This document shows positions 23,915 through 37,610 of a stretch of 64,000 bases of DNA, piece by piece. The stretch spans positions 62,001-126,000 of the forward strand of contig CALYCZ020000056.1 in assembly GCA_944470555.2 (NCBI GenBank). Reading direction: 5' to 3'. The notes under the pieces are model-generated. The model ran no database searches, was not told the DNA's origin, and worked only from the letters and a program-made list of their open reading frames with translations. The stretch comes from Heterobilharzia americana (lineage: Eukaryota > Platyhelminthes > Trematoda > Strigeidida > Schistosomatidae). How positions within the stretch are numbered: position 1 is the first letter of the stretch; every line of letters begins with the position of its first letter. The position numbers and the translations under genes were made by a program.

Positions 23915-25262
23915 GAGGAGACGACTGGAACAATGGGCAGAACACTTCGAGGAACAGCTTAACTGGCCTCCTGCCACCATTGCGCTGCCTGCTATCCAGT
24001 CGAATCCTGAATGGAACATTGAGATAAGCCCCCACAACACTTGCAGAAGCCAAGAAAGCTGTGGGTAACTTGAAAAGAGGAAGGGCATCAGGAGCAGACG
24101 AACTAACTCCAGAGGTATACGAGGATGGTGATAGAGGGCTCTTAGTTAGGCTAACAGAAGTGTTAACTAGTATATGGGAATCAAATACGATCCCCTCTGA
24201 CTGGTATAAATCACCGATTATCCCAGTCTTCAAGAAAGCCGAGAAGTCCTCTTGTGATAACCACAGAGGAATCAGCCTGACGAACATAGTGTCCAAGATT
24301 CTAGGTTCTATAATTCTCAGATGCCTGAGTGGAGCTCGGGAACAGCAACCCAGAGAAAACCAGGCAGGCTCTAGGCCCTGCCGCGAATGTACCGACCAAA
24401 TATTCACACTCCACCAGGTTCTGGAACGCAGGCACGTAAGACAATAGCTCTATTTCTCGACCTGAAGGCTACATTCGACCTATTTGGTCGAGAAGCCTTA
24501 TGGTAATGTATTTCACTGAAAGGCGTACCGAGTAAGTACACCACCTTGCTGAGGGCTCTTTACTCGAACACTTGTGGGCATGTTAGAGCCTATGAAGAGA
24601 TGTTCGGGAACTGTGCTCGTTAAGGGTGCCTGCTCTCTCCATTCTTATTCAATTTTATCATAGATATTCTTATAGAGGTCCCCCTCTCGTCACCTGATTA
24701 CACAGCGGTTGACCTAATCGCAGGAGAAGTTTCGTTAGACCTAGAATGCGAGGACGATATAGTCCTGTTAGGTGAAGACACTGACAAGATGCAGAGTCTT
24801 CTGAGCACGTTGAGTGGCAATTTGAGAATGTTTGGGATGCTTTTCTCACCACCCAAATGCAAATTGCTGCTCAGGATTGGTTTTCAACGGTGTCACGGCT
24901 AACAATAGAGATTACAGTGTGTCAACCACTTCACTTACCTGGGAAGTAGGATCAGCTCTGGTGGCCCAGTGGCCGACGGAATCTCTGCACGGATACAAAA
25001 GGCTTGACTGGCTTTGCCAACTTACGCCACCTGTGGCGCCGCCACGATATCCGATTGTCGATCAAGAGTCGCGTGTACTGCACAGCAGTCCGTTCTGTTC
25101 TGCTGTATGGCTGTGAAACATGGCCATTGAAGGTGGAAGACATAAGAAGGCTTCAAGCGCTTGATCACTGTTGCCTTCGTGGTAAAGGCCGTATTCCGTG
25201 GTGTCACCACGTGAGTAACGCTGAAGTCAGATGTAGAGTTTTAGGGAGAAGAGGTAAATTAG
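23915..25262 (+). mobile_element. 5'-truncated RTE-clade LINE (subfamily A), second copy
   Basis: Begins immediately after the tail of the preceding copy, at a point equivalent to ~22025 of it, and runs through RT fingers (open frame 24061-24447), a damaged palm and the C-terminal block (25004-25260). It has several frameshifts, and YADD is degraded (CEDD-like). The match to the first copy is close but clearly lower than expected for a recent tandem duplication. It stops at 25262 in the middle of the C-terminal block, where another RTE family begins. Confidence 0.85.
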
Positions 25263-26460
25263 CAGTACTCCGGAATTGTCTGTTAGAGAGGCGTGTGGCT
25301 CAGAAGTTTATTACCATCCTGAAAGGTCCATACTATAACACCTCATGTAGAGTGAGGGTATACATTTATTTGTCTCCATTGTTCCAAACCAGGAGTGGGT
25401 TTAGGTAAGGGTTGTCCGATTTCTCTTTAACTTTGCCATCAATGACATTCTTGAGACAGCCCTGAAGGTGGTGCTTGATGGTGATGTAGATTTGCTGCCT
25501 GGAGAATCGTAATTAGATCTGGAATATGCGAACGATATCTTTTTACTGTGCGATAACACAGCCTACTGAAATCGCCCTTAATCAGTTGGTGATTAGTGTC
25601 AGTAAGTATGGTATATGCTTTGCACTATCAACGTGAAAAGTACTTTTGCAAGATTAGTAAAAGCCTATGCCAGAGCTTACCTTCAGTGATGAGCTGTTGG
25701 AAGTAGTCGAAAAGTCTGTGTATCTAGGTAATTGTGTGATAGAATTTCTAGAAAGAAGGAAACAAAGAAAGAAAATGAGCCACACCTAGTATGATAGTGA
25801 TACTACTTGGCTGCCCAAACTTCGGTAGGTAGAGCGGTGTTCGAACCTAATGGTTGAAAGTTATGTTATGTTTGATCATCGTTGTCGCCGTAGGATTGCT
25901 GGCACCCGGTGACAACACCAAGTATGTAATTATGGGGTAAGACAGCATGTTTGGGAATGATGGAGATGGTCATTCAATAAGTGAAGTCATCTTGAACACC
26001 GGGTTCGGTGGCTTGGATGTGTTACGCATGTCGTCCCAATGGTTTCTATGCCGTTCATTGTTTGCTAGCCCTGGGATTGGATAGAGAAGCAGTGGGATGG
26101 TCAGTGCATGATGTGGCACCGTAGGATGAAGGATAGTTGTATCGGGTTAGCATCTGCTGGTGCATTATTCTCCGACGTCCGGTCTGAGAGATCACGCAAC
26201 TCAGATGTTATCAGACAGCTCAGAACCAAAGTCAGTGGGGATCACTGTGTCCCTTCCTTTTGTTTTCTGCTGCCGAAAAGTAATGAATGCTTTACTTCGA
26301 ACGTATTTTATTTGACTGTCTTTCTAATCATTCTATTCTCATTGTTTTTCTCTTTATCCACTTCCCTTCGTTTTATGTCTTCATAATGCTGTTACATTAT
26401 CTTGTATGGCGTTTTTTTGGTGGTCTTGGTGTACCATGTTTGTGTTCTAATAAAATATAT
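25263..26460 (+). mobile_element. RTE-clade LINE fragment (subfamily E)
   Basis: RT palm and C-terminus of a different RTE subfamily: LLERRVAQKFITILKG (near 25275-25325), a DLEYANDI block standing for LEYADDI (near 25518-25540), MFDHRCRRRIAG (near 25875), RWLGCV (near 26005) and an open stretch at 26108-26386. Stops and shifts occur throughout. A SINE scrap (25765-25870) interrupts it. The end at about 26440-26465 is AATAAAATATATAATTAAAA-like. Confidence 0.75.
25765..25870 (-). repeat. antisense SINE scrap inside RTE copy
   Basis: Same unit as 11494-11660 (GAGCCACACC, GATACTACTTGG, GGTAGGTAGAG, then GTTCGAACC, the reverse of a B-box). It splits the subfamily E reading frame. Confidence 0.5.
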
Positions 26461-26579
26461 AATTAAAATTATCTTGTGATAAAATCGGACAATATTTTCC
26501 ATTCTGACTAATGGTATGTGTTTTGAAAGTAAAAATTAGTAGATATTAGGTAAGTTGAAAGCATCCGGTTTGTTCAAAT

Positions 26580-27170
26580 GGAGTAGCATTTTTAGCGTTT
26601 GGTGAAATCCCTGTGTGGTCAATGTTAAGGTCAGACGAAGGGTACCAGGCAAGATAGGCAAGTCGATTGATGAGGTTGCAAACCTTCGTCGCTTGAGGTG
26701 GTTTGGTCATGTTATGGGGATGTTAACCCATCCCCTACCCCGTGCTGTGGTAGGAGAAGCTGGATAAGTTGGAAGAGGGTTCAAGGTGACCAGATGAAGA
26801 CGTGGCACCAGTGTAGCAAGTTCTTAACTGTTGACCTGTTGTGTTAGGAGATGTAGAGTGCCTGGTTAGGGTCTCCGAGATGAAAGTAATCAGTGGTAGA
26901 CGACTCTTGAAGACAGCTGAATATCGGTCACATGGTGTAGATGTATTCACTCCTTGATAAATTCTAAAGCTTCAGTATTCACGCTAACCTTTATCTTCAG
27001 ATTGTTTATCCTCTCAGACAACTTTGTCTACTTTGATATCACTTTTCCTATCTACCTTTTGTTTGTGTACTACTGTGAAGTGTAAAAACTTGAAGCGATG
27101 CACCTGTGTGCAATGTTCTACGTTAATTCTGTCTCTGTCATAAGGCGGATGGTTAGAGGAAAAGTAGTCA
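26580..27170 (+). mobile_element. RTE-clade fragment (subfamily C), 3' end
   Basis: C-terminal block (GKSIDEVANLRRL, RWFGHVMGM near 26650-26725) and 3' untranslated region of subfamily C, matching 2160-2650 and the nested copy at 9.2-10.5 kb. 5'-truncated; no intact frame. Confidence 0.75.
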
Positions 27171-28779
27171 AGAGAGAAAAGTTACTAACAAAATTTCAGG
27201 ATGAGCATCCGAAACAGGTGACCTGGTTTTTCATCATATATCATCAACCTGAATAGGACAGGGAAACTGATCCTTCAACTCATACTCAAAATGGAAGGGC
27301 TGCAAAACAGTTGTAACAGGGAGAAGTAGGACCCAATGCTTTGCTTTTAGATATCAGTAGGGAATAACTACATGTTTACTGACGTGTTAGTTGAAATAAG
27401 GGAAATTTAATTTCAGACTGATTTCGATGGTAGGTAATTTCAATTGATGAAAAGAGGAAAAGTCCTCATATTAAGTGCAAAGCAACTAGCTTAAATGACA
27501 GTTTCAAGGAAACTGCGGCTAATATTCACTTGCAGCTCAAATGTAGCTTAGGTACAAGAAGGACTGGAATACTAAACAGATAAGGATGCATTGACGATAT
27601 TTTTGACTCACTGATTTGGATTAAAATCAGTGAGTTACGAGTCCGATACATACTTCACGCTATACACCATAGATAAGAACATAAATATGTACGTAGCTGA
27701 TCATAATGATTCTGGAATGTCATCACCATACACCGGCCACATTACTTTATTTGAAGACGACAATTAATAGTCATAAAAGCGTAGCACCTTTAGATTTCCG
27801 TGGTTAATAGATACAAAATATTGCCCTGTTCCGAAACCTTCGAATGTGTGCATCTGAAATGGATGACAAATTCACCTAACTGTTGGCTGTTACACATTGA
27901 ATTCAACCTGAAGTTCGACTACAATTTTTGGTAGAACTATAGGATGCTATATTTTGAAATGACTCATGAGTAATCTAGAACACACATCCTCGTCAACAAT
28001 CTCACGGGAACCCCGGGGAAAAGCGAAGGAACATTTCCTGAACAGGGGATAAATCGAAAGAAACGTGGGGCACATCGCGGAGAAATAGGGAGAGAACACA
28101 GAGAAAAACTCGGGCAAATGCTGCGGAACTGCACGTTTCGCCCAGAGTTTTTATCATGATTTGCTTCATGCCCTTTGGTTTTTCGCGGGTAGATGTTGAC
28201 TAAAACACATACTATTAGCAATAAAACTTGTAGTGGTCATAAAACGTTCGTTTGATTCTATCTCGGTCTATCACTTCAGAAGTTATTTCGAATCCAATAT
28301 CAAATGTAGTGGGGTGTATTCCACTTTTCTGAAAAAGCTCTCTTTAATGTCTACCCTAAGGCAGACGAAGCGAAACGAGAACAAACTCGATGTCTGTTAT
28401 CCAGAGTGCTGAGTATGCGATCCCCTATGGTACAAGTGTGGAGATGATGCCTCAAAAGCCTAGTTTAAATATCAAATAACAAAAAAGTGACTTGTTCTCA
28501 TCTCAACGAAAACAATAATAAAGGACTTTTCCCTAAAACAAGTTACCGGAAACTGACCTTGAGAATGCGACGTAAACTTAGGACAACCGCCTCCAACATC
28601 CAAAATCCAATATCTATTTGACGAGCTTCTGCAAACTAGTCGATTTCTCCTTGCTCGCTTCTTGGTCTTGCTGAATAGATCCAGTTCTTTGACGGATTCG
28701 GATGCAGTAGATCCACCCAATCGTCTGCCATAGCTCTGGTATATAGAACAGGAGATTAAGTGTTGATTAGTTCACTATG
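27171..28779. other. no gene recognised
   Basis: A relatively GC-rich patch lies at 27990-28150 and gives an 85-residue minus-strand frame (27964-28221) with no family signature. It could belong to a degraded LTR or LINE end, but I found no terminal repeat pair to support that. Confidence 0.3.
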
Positions 28780-29560
28780 GACTGTGGTGCAGTTGGTCTC
28801 TTCAGATGTCGAGTTGCCAGAAAGTCGTTCAGACTGGTCGTCAGATAGAGTTAAAGATAGTGAAATTAAGACCTAGAAAGCCAAATTTGTGCTAGTAGAG
28901 GGAAAAGAAAGATGAACTGATGGAGTTATCTACTTACACCCAAGTTAAACAAGGTGGGGTACAAAGATATGAAGAACTTAGGTAGATGAAGCTAATCCAC
29001 TGCAAGTGGGGGTTGAAAAGGGGCTTAAATGGTTATGGTGGAAAGAAAACTGGTGGGGACATAACACAGTTGGAATGGCGTGACAGCAGTTGATTCCTTC
29101 CGTTTAGTTCGTATTACAACTGCATGCGAGTAGACCGTGGGTCTCAGTGTGACTATCTAGCCTTTTCTTGAAACTTTCAACAGATAGGGGGAGACCAACT
29201 CTGCTGGCAATGCATTCTAGTGCCTACATACCAGAAGGGAGAAGAAGCGTGAGCGCATATGGGTTTCTGACCTCTGGTGGGCAACTCTCTTAGGGTTTCC
29301 ATGATGATCACCATAGTGGCCACTAGGTAGTATTCCTCTCTTAGGGTGACTTGGGTCACTAAGTGTTCTGTAAGTCATTATCATTTCACCCTCTAACCTT
29401 CAGTAACTAAGTGAGTATAGACCTAGATCTTTCAGTCTATCCTCACGTGGATTTCGTTGCATCCCGACAACCCCTTTTGTGGCTCGCCTCTGAACTTTTC
29501 CCAGTAGGTTCGTGGCTCTTTTCGGTTGTGATGGAGCGAAGACATTATGGACCTCCAAAT
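28780..29560 (-). mobile_element. CR1-like LINE, C-terminal fragment
   Basis: Read on the minus strand, it gives GKVQRRATKGVVGMQ, REDRLKDLGLYSLSYRRL, GEMIMTYRTLSD and an RFFSFWYVGTRM-like block, the order seen after the RT domain in CR1-group LINEs. It is frameshifted within the last 100 codons. The 3' region continues down to about 28780 without a clear end. Confidence 0.7.
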
Positions 29561-30929
29561 GGGGTCATGTGTAAGTCCTGTAGAGTTTCAAAAAGAGCCC
29601 TATGGCGTGGACACCTAATAGCTCGCCAACAAAGTGTAGTACACCATAGGCTTTTGAGGCATCGCCTGGGTAATTGTAACTGGTGTCCAATTTCTCCGTC
29701 ACCTCAACATCCAACATCCTACACCAATAGTGAGAGTAAAGGAAACTTGTAGTTTTTGAGCTCTCGCTTCTATGTCTTGACTCTCAGTTCGTCTTTTCGG
29801 TTATACTCCTTCGGTGGTCGCAGAAGTATGTAAGTTTTTTTGCTCATATCTCTGGAGTTAGAGATTGTCTATTTGAAGTTATATTTTCTTGCAAATTGTA
29901 GTTTGGCTTTTTGTGGAGGGTAGCAGAGCTGCCTATAAGGTTGACTAACCTTTTACGATTAGTGTCTTTGCACGCAAGTAAGTAATAGACTTTACCCAAA
30001 AAGTGCTAGGAATAGGGCACGATAAAGATGGGAGTGAAAAGTTATTATAGAAAAATAAGTATTACTTGTAATGACATAGAGAAGGGATATGTCTTATTTC
30101 AGATACTACCTGCCCCGGGGAAATTCGATGAGTTTTTAAATTTTGGTTGAACTTGTTATCCATTGTTTGTCCCGGAGTGATGACATAAAGGCTCTTTAAG
30201 TTATTGGTGGCCAGAAAGCTTTTCTAACTGCTCTAAAGAGAATGCAAAGCGGTTGAAAGAAGGGAAGTGAAGTAAAAAAAAGAGGCATCCAGGTGAAGTA
30301 AAAGGAAGGATGAAGTCCAGACGAATCCAGGAGGGAAGGAAAGGAAGATAGTGAGATTGAGAGGCAAATCATTCCGTTCAGAAGCTCTCTTTCACTCAAG
30401 ATTATTTCCAGTCCCGCTGTTTGCATGGTGCCAATAAAAGATATCTTCCAAAACCTCCATCTTACATCAAATTTTTCTCACCAGAGGTTCTTGCACTTAA
30501 CAGGCTTTCAGTGCATCCAAACTGCTTAAACACTGCCAACTGTGGGTCTCTTGTTCTGTTGGTCACCAACTTATCGTAGATTTTGTAACCTTTCTGCTCG
30601 GTTGTCACCCTAATTGTCACTTGCCAACCCTCACCTATCTATAACGACCAACTTGGGTTTCGCACGCCGAACAGTAAAATAATAATTTTTTGTCGGGGAT
30701 GCATTTTTCTAAAGAATCCGTATCAACCAGCATTCCACCTATTGAGTGATTTTTACTTCCGAAAGCAGACGTGTCCATTTCATCTGAAATCTCTGTAAAG
30801 CACATTCCAGTCGACAGAAACTACGAATGTGGATGTGACTTTTGTCTGAATTAGCCATATTGTACTGACGTCCTCACCCTTAAAAACGACCTGAATCTGC
30901 TTCAGAAGTGTGCAATCATCATTTTTATC
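29561..30929. other. no gene recognised
   Basis: Between two pieces of what may be the same CR1-like LINE. Open frames at 29411-29752 (+) and 30196-30426 (-) have no recognisable motif. Confidence 0.3.
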
Positions 30930-31510
30930 ATATATAAACCTCGCTAGCCTCCCTCTGGTACCACAGATGAAACCGCAGTCGTCGTGCCCCCAGAAATATT
31001 ATCAATATGGTGATGCCCGTAATTCGCCAGTTGTCATCTAAAACTCATCGTTTGAGATTAAAATTGTTGTTGTTACTAAGCGCTTCCTTTTGGTTCGAGT
31101 ATTCCCCAGTGTGGTCGTCTACCGGGCTTTACACTACTTTTTGTCAATAATTACAGAAATATAATGGGTCGGTAGAACTTCCGGTTGCTCCTATCTCCTT
31201 TGTAGATGGGTGGGAGAATGGTGCTCTCTCTTTCCCATGAAAGACTGCATTCTTACGATGATTGCTGAAAAGGCAAATGAGCTGGCCACGTCGGGCGTTC
31301 GTGCATTGTTTCACAACAGACGGGTGAGTTTCGTCGAATCAGGGAGATTTTCTTGTGTGAAGCTCTTCTACAATGGGTAACATCGGAAGCAATTTGGCCG
31401 TTAGTAAGCTTGACTGGTCGATGGAATGTTAAGCTTTGCCAAAGTCGGCGCTAACACTTTCATCAATCTCCATTCTGAAGGCATTTTATCTACTTGGGCC
31501 TTATTAAGTG
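30930..31510 (-). mobile_element. CR1-like LINE, RT fingers fragment
   Basis: On the minus strand a short stretch reads SWERESTILPPIYKGDRSN then FYRPI (31230-31150), which is the fingers signature PIYKKGDRS..NYRPIS of CR1/Jockey-type RTs. Upstream pieces resemble the linker before it. Probably an older part of the 28.8-29.6 kb element. No catalytic YADD seen. Confidence 0.55.
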
Positions 31511-32640
31511 AGTGCTGCATACCTAGTAGATTTTCTCTTCCTGACGTATGAATATAGTTTCTTAAGACTCATCTCATGCTTCTATGCAAGGTCTGTCCGT
31601 AGACATCTGTCCCCGTACCTTGGTGTCTCATCGGTTTTTTAGAGCTGGCTTACGAAATGCACGCTGCATGGTTCCTGTTTTTCTAGAACTTTTGGGTTTG
31701 GGCGGTCTGGCTACCGCCCAGCCACAATTTTGTTGGTAAATCACTGGATCTACACACATGCGTTATCTGCTGGTTGTGGTTATCATTGTTTTGCTGCAGC
31801 TATTGTTGGCCAACCTCGGCTTTTTCGTCGTCGTCTAAATTCTGGAAAACATATCGAACGATGGTGTGCCCCAAAATTTGACGGAAGGTTGTATCATTTC
31901 TCTGCTTCATATGATTTTTTTTACTACCGAAGTTGAGTCTGGAGGAAAACCGCCAATTTTAGTCCGTGCTGCAGCTAAGTTTGTGTTCTTGCCACTTTTG
32001 TTGCCAGATAACACATTTCTTTTGTTATTTGATGACTGTCGCTTGTAACCGCAACATGAATAACGTTTAAGTTGCTGGGAAATAAACCGATCCGTAAAAG
32101 CTAAGAGACCAAAGTTTTCCAGCTTGTCACCAAGGTCCGAAAACACTCTGTTTACTTACAGCTAATAATAATGATGATATACTTCGAATAATAATTTATA
32201 TAAGTGCTTGCCATTTTTACAGGCAATAACTTCCGTCGATCCATCAGAACTCATGGTCAGTGTATATAATGATACTGCTTCAAACAAGGGCAGTATTTTG
32301 GCAAAACTAGGGCATTTACCGGTCTGCACGATGAATCAGGTTATCTTACACCCCTGATTTACTAATTGAGTGCTTAAACAAATTTATCAGTGAAGTCTGT
32401 TCAAGTGTGAAATATTAATCAACTTCAATTTGCATTATATTGTGCGAAAGATGATTCCCTCAAAGTCTGCAGTCTGCATGAGTCAGTGTGCACAGCCCAG
32501 GGTCCTAGAAAGAGGGTTCATAAATACTACTGACAAATATTATCCTAGGTAGACCCACTCAGTAACACGAGACACCTCTGTGGTTCACAGAGAACTCTCA
32601 GACAGGTAAAATCCTGTGAAGAGGTGAAGGCACAACCAGA
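31511..32640. other. no gene recognised
   Basis: Overlapping open frames on both strands (31730-32048 plus, 31907-32146 minus). None has a motif I recognise. Could be the N-terminal part of the minus-strand CR1-like LINE, but nothing proves it. Confidence 0.3.
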
Positions 32641-32699
32641 TCTTACTCTCCGTCGACGACGCATACATGGGTCTAAATCCCATGAAGTCCCACATCAGG

Positions 32700-35600
32700 C
32701 TTCGACAGAAACAACGACCACTTGAAGCAGACTGATACCTGAGAGCCCGTTCATCCTACCAGATAAAATTGCAAGTATAGATAAACCAAGGCTGAAAGAG
32801 TGCGCATCAATTGGTACCGTTACACATACCAACAACACAGTACGCACTGAGAGTGAAGATGAAACCTCTAGCGGTCATGCAGATTTGTCCACAGATTCTG
32901 TTGCTTCAGACGACAGTGGTGAGGATACGCCAGATTTGCATTTGATCACGTTGGATATGCCCATGAAACCTGCATCTCGTGGATACAGCGACGTTGATGA
33001 GCCTTTCCCCCTCCTAAAACTCTCACCTACGATGATTGCCTTCGGATGTATTGGCAACGTACAGTCAGGAAGTGCCTTGTTTTGGAGACGCAAACCTAAA
33101 ACTCCTAGTTTAGATTTACCGTCGAAGTTCGTGGCAGAGAAACGAATTAGTCATCCTCAAAATAGTTACTTTCAGCTTGCTGAACCCAGCAGTGGTAATA
33201 TTATTTGAAGAGTAATCCTGTTCCCCGCACAGAGGCATTCACGGGGTTCATCGGTAAGACGTCAGACACTACTGCACCTTCATTCACCGAAGGAAAAGTG
33301 GGGTTCATAAATCATACTAGTAGGAAAAGAGAGCACATGAGTAAGAATGTTTATAACACATACGCCTCCTTGAGTCAGGAGAACAGTGGCTACGGAGAGG
33401 TCGGATTTTTCTCCCCGCAACCACCCACACGACTATAGGCTCATGTGCACGCTCATCTTGGTATGACGGCATCCCCCAACCAACAGCCCGTTGTTCGCCC
33501 GAAGCCTGTAATACTGGCTTCTCAACATGATACACCTTCCCCCTTCACAGGCAGGGATGCAACCATCGATCTGTAGGGCCCATTTTGGTCATTTTAACGG
33601 GCGCCTATACCTTGGACCCATGCTGAAAACCCGAATTTACTCGGACTGCACAAATTGTCAACGCCTTCCTCTGCTCACATGACGACGCTTTCTAGCCGTC
33701 TGCCTTCTTTCCCAGCTCACAACCGCTACAGTGGCAAGGATGATGTCGCGCCAACTTATCACCATCCTGGCTCACATACAACGTGTCAGCACCTGACACA
33801 GTAAAGAATGACGCTAACACCAACCCAAGAATATCCTATTCCGCCGGTGCGTCCGTGAAGTTGAACCCCACCCCGCGTTCCTCACGATTGAAATCCGACC
33901 TGACTTACCAAAACAGGTTATTCGAGGGCATGTTTTGGTACTACCGCCCATCCAATTTTTTTACCTTCTGCCTGATTTACTCTCGTTCCACACACAACGA
34001 AATGAGTCCAGTCATCACGTTGTCGATCATGTCTCACGTCGCTAATATTTATCACTGAAGCTTGGTGTACTTCGGATACTTCTGGCAACGGTGTCTTCGT
34101 CGAAAATTATACTTTGTTCAGACGGGACAGGCAGAATGGTAGATGTGGTAGTTACACCATTTGTATCAGGTCCGGCACGACCGTGACAGATTTCGATACT
34201 TCAGATCTTAATTTGCTCTTGACTCATTGTGGGTTGCGGCGAAGTCCCCAAATGCCATAACTCTCCTCCCAAGGTGCATCCACCATCCCCCTTGCTCTGC
34301 TGTAGGTTATGGTGACAAACTGGCTGAAGTGTTCCCTCGTGCAGCAACACCATCTTACTCCACGAAACATCAGTGGAGACGTTAATAAGCATGGTGTTAA
34401 GTTGAAGCCAATTACTTCTCCTGAGCGGTTTGATATGTTTATCAATATCTTAGATTTCGGGGGTGGCGCCGACAAGTAATGCAACCAACTAGACGCTATA
34501 GTATACTTGACCTGGTTCTCACCAGTGGATTATTGCCGTTCACTCTTCAGTTCAGTCCAGAATATCTCAGCAACGATCACAGAGTTGTATCTGGTGACTT
34601 CTGACTGCCCCCTAGTATTACGTCAGCTCCGAGATCAAAAACAACCGTAGCCGGATGTTATAAAAATGCTTAGTGGGGTGAAATGCGGTGCAGAATACGA
34701 TGCCTGGACTAGAGTTCCTATTCCGCCAGTGGCTTGACCCATGAATTGTGTGATATCTTCTATAGTATCAAACGAACATATTGCTTCAGTAGTAGTGAAC
34801 TCCATGGCAGAAAATATAGGTATCTACGTGCACAAACATGCTAGAAATATCTACCGATCTAATAATTTTTCATTAAAAAGTAAGCATAAAAACCTAAAAT
34901 CAGATGGTTTGCTGAAAGCATTCAAGCAAGAGAGTAGCTGCGACATACAAACAGTCCTTGGTGAGAATTCTGGTATGCCATCCGAACTTGCCTTGAGGGA
35001 TTCTCAATAGTCTAATCTCCTACTTTTAAACCTTCGTCCTGGTACAGTCTACACAATCATGAGTACACTGTACCTGACGAAATACACAGCCTTAAACTTA
35101 GGTCACGATCCTTTATGATGCAGTACAGCAAGTTACGGAATAAGCTCTCACACTGTATTCGCACTTAAGTGTCTCCATTTCGGCTTCAACACCTACTCAA
35201 CGAATTCCCACTGTTCACGGATATCCATAAATTTCTTGACACTCATATTATATCCACAATGCAAAGTATAATGGACAGTAATTGGCAATGATCGAGCCAT
35301 TGCGTTCACTGTGAATGTGCTTGGGCCTCTAAATGTGGGAATCAGAGTTATTAAAGTCGTCGAGTTCCTTCTACACTGACGGGCTTACGACTGCATACAA
35401 AGGTGTGAGTGCCGGTTCCTCTCCGTATGACTGACCTAATATGTACTGTTCTCAAAGTCACTACGGTACACCCGAAATATAGAAAACTTTAAGAACCTTA
35501 CAATAGATAAACTATGTGGTTGACTGTGCACACGTAAATGAAAATATACATAAGGTTCTAATAGATCTGAAAGAGTAGGGACTTTCCTCTTCTGCAAGTT

Positions 35601-37610
35601 AGATGGTGAAGTAACTTCCCTTTTTCTATCTGCTCATGCCTCTTCTTTCCTTTCCTATTTGCAGTAACAGCTCCATGGTGACATTTGATGCTGAATTTCA
35701 ATCTGAACATAATTACTTAGTGGAAATAATACCTGCTCATTGACGCCAACAATTATTGGACGGCTCTCACTCTTTCGCGAATCCTAAACCATCTGCACGA
35801 TTGACTCACCTGCAGGTCACGATTCTTCTTGCGACAAATCGTCTAAACTTTCCCAACAGTATTAGCAGCAGAGACATTCTGAACAGATGATTAAACCAGA
35901 GACGAATTTACCCACTGGCTCGAAAGCGACTTACCTGAAGTAGCTCCACACAGCCTGTTTTCTGGTACCCTATATCAAATGAACTTTTCACATGAAAGTT
36001 ACTCTGCATCAAATGCAATTCTCGAATGATGCTGCCTACTCTAATACAAAAAAAACCCGACGTCTGCGCATAAATACTGCCAGTCGGGTTACTGACCGCT
36101 TCAACGTCTATTTCCATTCAATACAACGAATATTATTGGTGGAATTAATCGTATTACCTTTGAACATAACATGGTGACCTGGAAATCCTTTGATTTAGAC
36201 ACCCACCTTGCCTAAATAACTGTGGACACTTTACTGATACTCCGGATTAGATAAGTGGGTCCTTCGTGGTTAGCAAAGCCAAAAACTGAGGAACGTTCCA
36301 AGGAACAGACGGTTATATTACTAGATAACAAACTGTGCAAATGGACCAATAAATTCGGCTGGTTACGACGCAAACTTCAAGCATTGCGCGCTTTCGTTTT
36401 TGACAGTGGAATCTGTCTGCGTGATGGGAGATAAAAATCCATGTTCGTCTCGTGAGTTTCAGCAAGTTTTAATAAGATTATGCATATCAATGACTTGATA
36501 TGTTAATTACTTAATACCAAATACCATTTTGTAAACTTTCATGAATTATCAATGTGGCGATGCTTACCAACTGGTATCCTTCATTTTAAACCCATTATAT
36601 CAGTCCCATCTCAAGTTCAGCATTGATGAATGTGGTTGGCCTGGTATAGGCAGCGATAACCTAGATGTGTCTCCCAAAGTATGTGGGCAAAAGCTACCTA
36701 GACGTTCTTCAGTGCTAGATCTTGGTCTTAGATATTCCAGTGACTTAGTATTCTCTGGGCAGACAGCTTGTATCATATCTAAGTCACGTAGACTCCTTGG
36801 ATGCATCATCCGTAACTTTTATAGCACTGAACCAAGGATCCTTCTCTACAAAGTGAGCGTCCGTCCAATATTGGAGTACTGCCCGTTTATCTTAGGTGGT
36901 CTTCGTATAAGCGACAAAGGAAAAATTCAAGGAGTACAACGCCACTTTACACTAAGAACGCTGGGAGCTGACTGCAGCCCAGACCTCTCTGGAAGAGGCG
37001 ACTTAGAATGAATCTTATATTTTACTATAAATTACTTCGTAAGCAAATGCACTCGTGTGGCCAGGAAATTAAAATAGTTATAGCATCTGCTCACTATTTA
37101 CGCAATCACAACCTATTAGCGGAAAATGAGTGTTGTAAGACCAAATTGCGAAGAAACTCCTTCATCGATAGGTTCTCTCACATCTGGAATAGACTTCCTG
37201 AGGAAATACTTACCACAGGCTCATTATCTATCTTTCGTTCTGCACTTAATAAGCTCCTAACAGATGATGAGTCCATCACTCGCCTAGGCACTATATATAC
37301 GTTCTGGGCTGATGGAAGCACACTAGGACCTCTAAGCCTATAGAGTAAGGCTATCATAAACTCAAGTACTTTTTACCTCAATGGGCTCATGAAGGGTATT
37401 TGATTACTAGTCCATCTGGTCGGATTGTGCAGTACAAATACACAACCAGTGTTCCCTTTAAGTGTACCAACAAAAACCGCCTATCTAATAACTCGTATGA
37501 ACTTCAAATAAGAAAAACAAAAAGGGAGATTCATTCTCATACGAATAAATTAAAGTCTACATATAGCCCGAATGACTTTAAAAAGACAAGAACTTCTCTC
37601 CTCCCAGTTT
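32700..37610 (+). mobile_element. degenerate CR1-like LINE
   Basis: A long plus-strand LINE in pieces. ORF1-like frames come first (32885-33208, 33205-33438; no zinc knuckle seen). The endonuclease starts near 34045 with ITEAW and YTLFRRDRQ and ends near 34590 with SILDLVLTSG and YLSNDHRVVSG. RT is badly decayed. The C-terminal part is clearest: 36541-37011 has LDLGLRYSSDLVFS, LLGCIIRNFYS, LLYKVSVRPILEYC and GVQRHFTLRTLG, and 37008-37343 has LIFYYKLL and FSHIWNRLPEEIL, the usual end of CR1-type ORF2. A pyrimidine-rich 3' region follows. No part could work. Confidence 0.8.

Noticed and set aside
23842..24068. Overlapping frames with a run of M or D.
   Set aside because: They translate the GATGAT tail of the RTE element and the start of the next copy.
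27964..28221. GC-rich patch with an 85-codon minus-strand frame, considered as a retroviral-type LTR.
   Set aside because: No paired terminal repeat, primer-binding site or target duplication was found.
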